The notes under the pieces: model-generated
Database searches by the model: none
The model's input: only the letters and a program-made list of their open reading frames with translations
Told to the model about the DNA's origin: nothing
Translations under genes and position numbers: made by a program
NCBI GenBank assembly: GCA_011391855.1
Contig: JAABPT010000115.1
Span: forward strand, 1 to 6,024
Source: Burkholderiales bacterium
GTDB taxonomy: Bacteria > Pseudomonadota > Gammaproteobacteria > Burkholderiales > Burkholderiaceae_C
Direction: 5' to 3'
Length of the DNA: 6,024 nucleotides
In this document: piece by piece, positions 1-4,984 of the stretch
Numbering within the stretch: the first letter of the stretch is position 1
Layout of the letters: every line of letters begins with the position of its first letter

Positions 1-42
1 GCCGCCCATGCCGCCTGTCACGTATGCCACTTTCTTTGCCAT
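1..42 (-). CDS. phaB: acetoacetyl-CoA reductase PhaB, N-terminal fragment
   Basis: Only the first 14 codons are in the window; the gene continues beyond position 1. The visible peptide MAKKVAYVTGGMGG carries the start of the short-chain dehydrogenase nucleotide-binding motif (TGxxxGxG, here T9-G14) and closely resembles the N terminus of PhaB proteins. PhaB reduces acetoacetyl-CoA to (R)-3-hydroxybutyryl-CoA with NADPH in the cytoplasm, giving the monomer used by PHA synthase. The ATG is well supported by an AAGGAG ribosome binding site at 49-54, six bases upstream. It lies 115 bases downstream of phaC on the same strand, which supports PhaB over other SDR enzymes such as FabG. The fragment is too short to judge integrity. 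Confidence 0.85.
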   Translation of the reverse strand, partial: MAKKVAYVTGGMGG

Positions 43-48
43 CTGTCT

Positions 49-54
49 CTCCTT
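49..54 (-). promoter_or_regulatory. ribosome binding site of phaB
   Basis: AAGGAG on the minus strand, six bases before the phaB ATG. It is a near-ideal Shine-Dalgarno sequence and fixes the phaB start. Confidence 0.85.
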
Positions 55-124
55 GGGGTGGTGTCTAGAACCCGAGAGCGTGGCGTGCACTCGCGGGCGG
101 GTCAATCAGGGTTAGCGTCCAAAT

Positions 125-141
125 GCGCTGAGCTTCAGCGC
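125..141 (-). terminator. phaC-phaB intergenic hairpin, possible weak terminator or mRNA processing site
   Basis: A perfect 7-bp inverted repeat (GCGCTGA, 3-base loop, TCAGCGC) begins 17 bases after the phaC stop codon. In the transcript it is followed by ATTTGG, so the U-run is only three bases. It could act as a partial terminator, a 3' stability hairpin for the phaC message, or an attenuator that sets the phaC to phaB ratio. The short U-tract argues against strong intrinsic termination. The structure is seen directly; its role is inferred. Confidence 0.35.
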
Positions 142-157
142 CGTCGCTCGATTCGGT

Positions 158-1867
158 TCAGGCCTTGGCCTTGACGTAGCGGCCCGGCGCCGGTTCGATG
201 GCCTTGAACTGCCGGTTCCCCGGCGCCTTGGGGGCGGCCACTTCCTTGCCTGCCAGCGGCTTGAGCCAGCCGCTCCATTCGGGCCACCAGCTGCCGGGCT
301 TTTCGGTGGCGCCGGCGAACCAGTCGTCGGCGCTGGCCGGCAGCTGGTCGTTCACCCAGTGGCTGCGCTTGCCCTTGGCCGGCGGGTTGATGACGCCGGC
401 AATGTGGCCGCTGGCGCCGAGCACGAATTTTCGCTTGCCCTTGAACAGCGGCGTCGACGCATAGGCCGCCTGCCAGGGCACGATATGGTCCTCGCGCGAG
501 GCGTACACGAACACCGGCGCCTTGATGCGGCCGAGGTCGACTTTCTCGCCGCACACCGTGAGCCTGCCCGGCACCTTGAGGTCGTTCTGCAGGTAGGTGT
601 GGCGCAGGTACCAGCAGTACATGGGGCCCGGCAGGTTGGTCGAGTCGCCGTTCCAGTACAACAGGTCGAAGGGCGGCGGCGACTCGCCCTTGAGGTAGTT
701 GCCGACGACGTAATTCCACACCAGGTCGTTGGGGCGCAGGAAGCTGAACACGGTGGCGAGTTCCTTGCCCTTGAGCAGGCCCGGGCCGCGCGGTGACTTC
801 TCGCCGATGGTCATCTCGCGCAACTGCACCGAGGCTTCGTCGACGAAGACGTCCAGGATGCCGGTGTGGGCAAAGTCCAGCAGCGTCGTGAGCAGCGTCA
901 CCGAATGCGCCGGATGCTGGCCGCGCGCGGCCAGCACTGCCAGTGCGGTGGACAGGATGGTGCCGCCGACGCAGAAACCCAACGTATTGATCGTCTCGGC
1001 GCCGGTGATGGCCTGCACCGTACGGATGGCCGCCAGCGGCCCGTGCTCGATATAGTCGTCCCAGGTCTTGTCCACCATCGCCGGGTCCGGATTGCGCCAG
1101 CTCATCACGAAGGTACGGTGCCCCTGCTCCACCGTGTAGCGGATGACCGAGTTCTCAGGCTGCAGGTCCAGGATGTAGTACTTGTTGATGCAGGGCGGTA
1201 CGAAGAGCATCGGCCGCTCGTGCACCTTGGCGGTGAGCGGCTGGTATTCGATGAGCTGGAAGAGGTCGTTCTCGAACACCACGCTGCCCACGCTGGTGGC
1301 CACGTTGCGGCCGACCTCGAACACGCTCTCGTCGGTCTGCGAGACGCTGCCCTTGCGCAGGTCGGCCAGCAGCTGATTCATGCCGGTGGTGAGGCTTTCA
1401 CCCTTGGTGGCCAGCGCCTTCTGCAGCGCCTCGGGGTTGAGGGCGAGGAAGTTGCTGGGGCTGGCGGCGTCGATCCACTGCTGCACCGCGAAGCGGATGC
1501 GCGCCCGGGTCTTGGCGTCGCCCTCCACGCTCTCGGCCATCTGCATCAGCGCGCGCGCATTCAGCAGGTAGAGCTGGGCGGTGAAGGCCGCCGCCGGGTT
1601 GGTCAACCACTCGCTGGCCGCAAAGCGGCGGTCACCGATGGCCGCGGGCTTGGCCGCGTCGGCCGGCGCCGCGGGCGGCTGCAGCCGCTGCAGCGACTGG
1701 TTCCACACGTCGGTGGCACTCTTGACGTAGTCGGACTGGATCTGCGCCAGCTGCGGCATCGGCAGGTTCAGGCCCTGCATCGACTTCAGCATGCCCCCGA
1801 TGGCAGCCCCGAATGCATCGGCGGGGCCTGCGGGGGCAGGTTGTTCTGGCGTAGTCTTGTCGGTCAT
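158..1867 (-). CDS. phaC: class I poly(3-hydroxyalkanoate) synthase PhaC
   Basis: This 569-residue protein polymerises (R)-3-hydroxybutyryl-CoA into polyhydroxybutyrate at the surface of the storage granule, releasing CoA. The N-terminal PhaC domain is followed from about residue 270 by an alpha/beta-hydrolase domain. The lipase-like box GFCVGG puts the nucleophile at Cys299. Asp460 (SREDHIVPW) and His488 (GASGHIAG) complete the triad. All three are offset by 20 from C319, D480 and H508 of the 589-residue Cupriavidus necator enzyme, so the shorter length is accounted for upstream of the nucleophile and the catalytic core is intact. The start is the ATG at 1867, preceded after 8 bases by GAGGAG (1876-1881). 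The frame stays open upstream to 2080, but that extension has no PhaC-like sequence. phaB follows on the same strand. The size and the C. necator-like motifs indicate class I, which needs no PhaE or PhaR subunit. Confidence 0.97.
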   Translation of the reverse strand: MTDKTTPEQPAPAGPADAFGAAIGGMLKSMQGLNLPMPQLAQIQSDYVKSATDVWNQSLQRLQPPAAPADAAKPAAIGDRRFAASEWLTNPAAAFTAQLYLLNARALMQMAESVEGDAKTRARIRFAVQQWIDAASPSNFLALNPEALQKALATKGESLTTGMNQLLADLRKGSVSQTDESVFEVGRNVATSVGSVVFENDLFQLIEYQPLTAKVHERPMLFVPPCINKYYILDLQPENSVIRYTVEQGHRTFVMSWRNPDPAMVDKTWDDYIEHGPLAAIRTVQAITGAETINTLGFCVGGTILSTALAVLAARGQHPAHSVTLLTTLLDFAHTGILDVFVDEASVQLREMTIGEKSPRGPGLLKGKELATVFSFLRPNDLVWNYVVGNYLKGESPPPFDLLYWNGDSTNLPGPMYCWYLRHTYLQNDLKVPGRLTVCGEKVDLGRIKAPVFVYASREDHIVPWQAAYASTPLFKGKRKFVLGASGHIAGVINPPAKGKRSHWVNDQLPASADDWFAGATEKPGSWWPEWSGWLKPLAGKEVAAPKAPGNRQFKAIEPAPGRYVKAKA

Positions 1868-1875
1868 CGTCTTGT

Positions 1876-1881
1876 CTCCTC
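1876..1881 (-). promoter_or_regulatory. ribosome binding site of phaC
   Basis: GAGGAG on the minus strand, 8 bases before the ATG at 1867. It decides the phaC start in favour of this ATG over the longer open frame reaching 2080. Confidence 0.8.
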
Positions 1882-1938
1882 GATCCGGCGGGTGGCGCCC
1901 TGGGTGGCGTCGCACGCTCTGATTGTGACGGCGCTCGG

Positions 1939-1967
1939 GTTGTAAGCGTGAGGGCTTACCTTGCCAT
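1939..1967 (-). promoter_or_regulatory. candidate sigma70 promoter of phaC
   Basis: On the minus strand, ATGGCA (1962-1967, 4 of 6 to TTGACA) and TACAAC (1939-1944, 4 of 6 to TATAAT) are separated by 17 bases. Transcription would start near 1932, leaving a leader of about 65 bases before the phaC ATG, including its ribosome binding site. Both hexamers are imperfect and the call rests on pattern alone. An inverted repeat at 1942-1959 overlaps the -10 element and spacer. Confidence 0.3.
1942..1959. repeat. inverted repeat GTAAGC-N6-GCTTAC, possible operator
   Basis: Two perfect 6-base arms (1942-1947 and 1954-1959) flank a 6-base spacer. This dyad has the size expected of a dimeric repressor site. 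It sits in the divergent region between phaC and the small membrane gene, overlapping the putative phaC -10 and spacer, so a protein bound here would block phaC transcription. The binding protein cannot be named from sequence. I have no basis for claiming that it is a PhaR site. Confidence 0.35.
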
Positions 1968-2008
1968 GACGCTGTCTCTCGTCCGCAATCTCTTGTCCGT
2001 GACCCCCG

Positions 2009-2311
2009 ATGTATCTCGTCGCAATCGCCTGGATCTATGTCGTGCTGATGATGGCCCTGGCCGAGGCCTTGTCCAGCCAAGGCACCGTGTTCGGCGCGGT
2101 CATCACCTTCGTGCTCTATGGCGCGCTGCCTCTTTCGTTGGTGCTGTACATCATGGGCACACCGGCGCGCGGCCGGGCACGGCGCGCCGCCGAAGCGGCT
2201 GCAGTGGCCGCGCAGGCGTCGGCGGTGACAACGGCTGCCACATCAGCCGCGCCAGATGGCGGCGGCATGGCGCCCGGTGACGCCGTCACGCCGGAAGGAA
2301 AAGAAGCTTGA
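2009..2311 (+). CDS. small predicted two-helix inner-membrane protein, unknown function
   Basis: The product has 100 residues. Residues 1-20 and about 27-49 are strongly hydrophobic and look like two transmembrane helices joined by a short SSQGT loop. A basic stretch follows (RGRARR, 54-59), which by the positive-inside rule places the C terminus in the cytoplasm. Residues 60-100 are an Ala-rich, probably disordered tail. I cannot name the family, and no catalytic motif is seen. The ATG at 2009 lacks a clear Shine-Dalgarno sequence, so translation may be weak or the leader short. The gene is divergent from phaC. Its last 69 bases overlap the pgeF 3' end on the opposite strand, and the low-complexity tail is what is encoded opposite the conserved PgeF C terminus. 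The hydrophobic pattern argues that the gene is real; its role is unknown. Confidence 0.65.
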   Translation: MYLVAIAWIYVVLMMALAEALSSQGTVFGAVITFVLYGALPLSLVLYIMGTPARGRARRAAEAAAVAAQASAVTTAATSAAPDGGGMAPGDAVTPEGKEA

Positions 2312-3028
2312 CGCATCTTCCACGGTGCAGGCACCGGACTCGCTGACGAGTTCCACGCCGGCGCCCTGCAGCCGCTGGCGCGCCAGTCGCGGCAGGTGCG
2401 CCAGCCAGCGCGGCGACCCGTCCGGCCGTGGCCGGCTGACGAAGAGCGCCGCATCGGGCGCCTTGGCCGGCTGACCGAAGGCCGCCAGCACGTCGGCCCC
2501 GACCTCGAACTGGCGCGGCCCGATGCACGGTCCGAGCCAGGCGGCGATGTCGCGAGGCGCGGCGCCCGTGCCCGCGCACAGCGCCTGCACGGTGGCTTCC
2601 AGCACGCCTACCGCCAAGCCGCGCCAGCCGGCGTGCGCCGCTGCTACCGCGCTGCCGTCGCGCAACGTCATCAGCACCGGCAGGCAGTCGGCCACCAGCA
2701 CGGCGCAGGCGATGTCGGCGTCGGTGGTCCAGGCGGCGTCGGCCGGTGGCAAGGCGGCATCGGCCGCAGCACCATGCAGCCGCACGACCCGTGCCCCATG
2801 AACTTGTTGCAGCCAGACCGGCCGTGCACCCAGCGCCGCCGTGAAGCGCGCGCGGTTCTCGGCCACGGCCGCCGCGTCGTCGCCCACCGCGCCACCCAGG
2901 TTGAGACTGGCAAAGCGGCCCACGCTGACGCCTCCGGCGCGCTGGCTCATGCCTGCCAACACGCCCGGCACCGCCGGCCAGCCTGGCCACAGCAGTGGCG
3001 GCAGGGTCACCGAAGCGTCAGTCGGCAT
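2243..3028 (-). CDS. pgeF: PgeF/YfiH (LACC1) family protein, peptidoglycan editing factor
   Basis: This 261-residue cytoplasmic protein of the DUF152/YfiH family was formerly annotated as a laccase or polyphenol oxidase. Studied members show purine nucleoside phosphorylase and adenosine deaminase activity, and E. coli PgeF limits misincorporation of serine into peptidoglycan stem peptides. The conserved zinc/active-site residues are all visible: His77 in QQVHG, Cys115 in ADCLP and His132 in HAGWRG. The family motifs GPCIGP (about 166-171) and FFSFRRDGVTGR near the C terminus are also present. Length is normal and the gene looks intact. The ATG at 3028 shares its A with the TGA of the upstream isomerase gene (TGATG), indicating translational coupling; no independent ribosome binding site is seen. 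A GTG at 3031 would add one residue. The 3' end overlaps the convergent small membrane gene by 69 bases. Confidence 0.93.
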   Translation of the reverse strand: MPTDASVTLPPLLWPGWPAVPGVLAGMSQRAGGVSVGRFASLNLGGAVGDDAAAVAENRARFTAALGARPVWLQQVHGARVVRLHGAAADAALPPADAAWTTDADIACAVLVADCLPVLMTLRDGSAVAAAHAGWRGLAVGVLEATVQALCAGTGAAPRDIAAWLGPCIGPRQFEVGADVLAAFGQPAKAPDAALFVSRPRPDGSPRWLAHLPRLARQRLQGAGVELVSESGACTVEDASSFFSFRRDGVTGRHAAAIWRG

Positions 3029-3660
3029 CACTCGGCGTCGGGGCAGAGCTCGGGCCGCGTCTTCTCGAAGGCGTCCAGCTTCATGCAGGCGTCGAAGACG
3101 CGCATCACGTGCGGCACATGCTCCAGCCGGCAGTCGAAGCGCTTCGCATTGAAGATCTGCGGCACCAGCACGCAGTCGGCAAGCGTGGGCGCCTCGCCGT
3201 GGCAGTAGGTGCCGGGCCGCGCGGCCAACTGGCGTTCGACGACCTCCAGCCCTGTTTCCACCCAGTGCCGGTACCAGCGGTTCTTGTCGTCTTCGCCGAC
3301 CTTCAGGTCGCGCACCAGGTAGCGCAGCACACGCAGGTTGTTCAGCGGGTGGATCTCGCAGGCGATGTCCATCGCCAGGGCGCGCACGCGCGCCCGCTCG
3401 GCCGGCGCGGCCGGCAGCAGCGGCGGCTGCGGGTGCGTTTCATCCAGGTATTCGATGATCGCCAGCGACTGCGTCAGGCTGTGCTCGCCGTCACGCAGGA
3501 TCGGCACCAGCCGCGCCGCCGAGACGGCGGCATAGGACTCGGTGAACTGCTCGTTCTTCGCCAGGTGCACCGGCTTGTATTCGTAGTCCAGCCCCTTGAG
3601 CGCCAGCGCGATGCGCACGCGGTACGACGCCGACGAGCGGAAGTAGTTGTAAAGCTCCAT
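3028..3660 (-). CDS. maiA: zeta-class GST: maleylacetoacetate or maleylpyruvate isomerase
   Basis: This 210-residue glutathione-dependent cis-trans isomerase converts maleylacetoacetate to fumarylacetoacetate (tyrosine/homogentisate route) or maleylpyruvate to fumarylpyruvate (gentisate route). The N-terminal thioredoxin-fold domain carries the zeta signature SSASYRVRIAL (9-19) and the glutathione-contacting Gln64-Ser65. The helical domain has IHPLNNLRVLRYL (103-115) and PTLADCVLVPQ (158-168). The position of human zeta GST Cys16 is Ala11, as is common in bacteria. The loop that usually reads NPQ before the cis-proline VP is VSAAR here (46-50). The ATG at 3660 is 7 bases after the stop of the upstream hydrolase. 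A GAGG (3671-3674) embedded in that gene's end can serve as its ribosome binding site at a 10-base spacing. The neighbouring hydrolase looks like a fumarylpyruvate hydrolase, so the maleylpyruvate substrate is a real alternative. The symbol follows overall resemblance only. Confidence 0.88.
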   Translation of the reverse strand: MELYNYFRSSASYRVRIALALKGLDYEYKPVHLAKNEQFTESYAAVSAARLVPILRDGEHSLTQSLAIIEYLDETHPQPPLLPAAPAERARVRALAMDIACEIHPLNNLRVLRYLVRDLKVGEDDKNRWYRHWVETGLEVVERQLAARPGTYCHGEAPTLADCVLVPQIFNAKRFDCRLEHVPHVMRVFDACMKLDAFEKTRPELCPDAE

Positions 3661-3667
3661 GGTCCGT

Positions 3668-4360
3668 TTACCTCACCGTCACCTTGAGTGTGCCCAGGCC
3701 CTCGATGGCGCCTTCCATCAAGTCGCCGCGCACCACCGCGCCCACGCCGGCGGGGGTGCCGGTGAAGATCAGGTCGCCGGGCTGCAGCGTCCAGGCCGCG
3801 CTGAGCTGTTCGATGGTCTCGTTGACACTCCAGATCAGATCCTGCAGGTCGCCCTTCTGCCGCGGCGCACCGTTCACGGCCAGCGTGATGGCGCCGCGCA
3901 GCAGTTGGCCGCACTGCGCCATCGGTACCAGGGGGCCGATCGGTGCGCTCTGCTCGAAACTCTTGCCGATTTCCCACGGCCGGCCCTGCTTCTTCATTTC
4001 GTTTTGCAGGTCGCGCCGCGTCATGTCCAGGCCCACGGCGTAGCCCCAGATGTGCGCCGGCGCGTCGGCAGCACGGATGCCGCTGCCGCCGCGGCCGATG
4101 GCGACCACGAGCTCGATCTCGTGGTGCAGGTTGGCAGTCAGCGCGGGGTAGTCGATGACGCCGGTCTCGCCGTGCCGCACAGGCACCAGGGCGTCGGCCG
4201 GCTTCATGAAGAAGAACGGCGGCTCGCGGCCGCTGTGGCCCATCTCCTGCGCGTGTTCCGCATAGTTGCGGCCCACGCAATAGATGCGGTGGACGGGAAA
4301 TTCACCACCGCCCGTGCAAGTCACGGTAACGGCGGCGGGCGGTGCGATGACGAGACTCAT
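3668..4360 (-). CDS. fumarylacetoacetate hydrolase family protein, fumarylpyruvate hydrolase type
   Basis: This 230-residue single-domain FAH-fold enzyme hydrolyses C-C bonds in acylpyruvates. The sequence YCVGRNYAEHAQEMG (27-41), the PPFFFMKPADALV segment (47-59) and the GTPAGVG loop (201-207) are typical. Metal ligands are Glu81 and Glu83 in HHEIEL and Asp112 in GLDMTRRD; their spacing matches E71, E73 and D102 of FAHD1. Overall it resembles NagK-like fumarylpyruvate hydrolases of the gentisate pathway (products fumarate and pyruvate) more than the larger two-domain tyrosine-pathway FAH. A general acylpyruvase or oxaloacetate decarboxylase remains possible. The ATG at 4360 gives the usual family N terminus (MSLVIAPP); a GTG at 4384 would add eight residues but is less likely. 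No Shine-Dalgarno sequence is obvious. It is the first gene of the operon with the isomerase and pgeF, and the preceding reaction in the pathway is the isomerase step. Confidence 0.87.
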   Translation of the reverse strand: MSLVIAPPAAVTVTCTGGGEFPVHRIYCVGRNYAEHAQEMGHSGREPPFFFMKPADALVPVRHGETGVIDYPALTANLHHEIELVVAIGRGGSGIRAADAPAHIWGYAVGLDMTRRDLQNEMKKQGRPWEIGKSFEQSAPIGPLVPMAQCGQLLRGAITLAVNGAPRQKGDLQDLIWSVNETIEQLSAAWTLQPGDLIFTGTPAGVGAVVRGDLMEGAIEGLGTLKVTVR

Positions 4361-4390
4361 GGCGGGCTGCGGCGTGGTGGGCACGCCGAC

Positions 4391-4396
4391 ATCCTA
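4391..4396 (-). promoter_or_regulatory. possible -10 element for the hydrolase-isomerase-pgeF operon
   Basis: TAGGAT on the minus strand (4 of 6 to TATAAT, keeping the key T, A and final T) lies 30 bases upstream of the ATG at 4360, giving a leader of about 24 bases. No acceptable -35 hexamer is found at 16-18 bases. The call is weak and is made mainly because the 64-base divergent gap leaves little other room for a promoter. Confidence 0.2.
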
Positions 4397-4411
4397 CGCC
4401 CGGCCCGCCGC

Positions 4412-4417
4412 TACACT
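4412..4417 (+). promoter_or_regulatory. -10 element of the NUDIX gene, suggesting a leaderless transcript
   Basis: TACACT (4 of 6 to TATAAT, with the conserved TA and final T) ends 7 bases before the ATG at 4425. Transcription would therefore start at or next to the A of the start codon. There is no Shine-Dalgarno sequence in that gap, as expected for a leaderless mRNA. No good -35 is seen at standard spacing; the nearest resemblance, CCGACA at 4386-4391, is 20 bases upstream. Confidence 0.4.
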
Positions 4418-4424
4418 GCGGCGC

Positions 4425-4973
4425 ATGCTCCCGCTCCGCCGCATCAAGCATTGCCGCGCCTGCGGCGCCGCCGCGGAATACCGCATTCCGCCCGACGACA
4501 ATCGCGAACGCGCCACCTGCACGGCCTGCGGCGAGATCCACTACGAGAACCCCATCAACGTCGTCGGCACACTGCCGGTGTGGGGCGACCAGGTGCTGCT
4601 GTGCCGGCGCAATATCGAGCCCCGCTACGGCTTCTGGACCCTGCCGGCAGGCTTCCTGGAGCTCGGCGAGAGCACGGCCAAAGGCGCGCTGCGCGAGACC
4701 GACGAAGAAGCCGGCGCGCATGTCGAGCTGCAGGGCTTGTACACGGTGCTGAATGTGGTGCGCGTGGGGCAGGTGCACCTGTACTACCTCGCACGCATGC
4801 TCGACACCAGCCTGGCGCCCGGGCCGGAGACCATCGAGGCGCGGCTGTTCCGCGAAGACGAGGTGCCCTGGGACCAACTCGCCTTTCGCACCGTGCGGCA
4901 GACGCTGGAGCACTTCTTCGCCGACCGCCGCAGCGGTGGCGGCTTCCCGGTGCACGCCGGCGAAATCGGCTGA
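4425..4973 (+). CDS. zinc-ribbon NUDIX hydrolase
   Basis: This 182-residue cytoplasmic pyrophosphohydrolase is expected to cleave a nucleoside diphosphate linked to another moiety; the exact substrate cannot be read from sequence. An N-terminal zinc ribbon is formed by Cys10, Cys13, Cys32 and Cys35 (CRAC...CTAC). The NUDIX domain follows from about residue 45. The NUDIX box runs from Gly76 to Gly97 and matches GX5EX7REUXEEXG with Glu82, Arg90-Glu91 and the metal-binding Glu94-Glu95 all present. The architecture resembles NUDIX proteins with a small N-terminal ribbon, and lacks the extra NudC domain and its length. The ATG at 4425 is chosen because it begins just before the zinc ribbon. The frame is open back to 4284, but that start would run into the divergent hydrolase gene. 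It ends 11 bases from the convergent c-di-GMP gene. Confidence 0.93.
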   Translation: MLPLRRIKHCRACGAAAEYRIPPDDNRERATCTACGEIHYENPINVVGTLPVWGDQVLLCRRNIEPRYGFWTLPAGFLELGESTAKGALRETDEEAGAHVELQGLYTVLNVVRVGQVHLYYLARMLDTSLAPGPETIEARLFREDEVPWDQLAFRTVRQTLEHFFADRRSGGGFPVHAGEIG

Positions 4974-4984
4974 AAGCCTGAAAT

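Noticed and set aside
866..1945. Long open frame (359 codons) on the plus strand opposite phaC
   Set aside because: It is antisense to a certain gene in GC-rich DNA where stop codons are rare. The product is rich in Arg, His, Gly and Val without recognisable domains, typical of a shadow frame.
1868..2080. 71-codon N-terminal extension of phaC to an upstream start at 2080
   Set aside because: The extension is unlike PhaC N termini and crosses into the divergent small gene. The ATG at 1867 has a proper ribosome binding site.
4361..4384. GTG start at 4384 for the FAH-family gene
   Set aside because: It adds eight residues not typical of the family. The ATG at 4360 gives the usual N terminus.
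4284..4424. 47-codon upstream extension of the NUDIX gene
   Set aside because: It would overlap the hydrolase 5' end, adds no NUDIX-like sequence, and lies upstream of the zinc ribbon where the family usually begins.
3659..4981. 440-codon plus-strand frame across the hydrolase and NUDIX genes
   Set aside because: It covers two well-supported genes in other frames, and its low-complexity Arg/Ala/His product lacks any motif.
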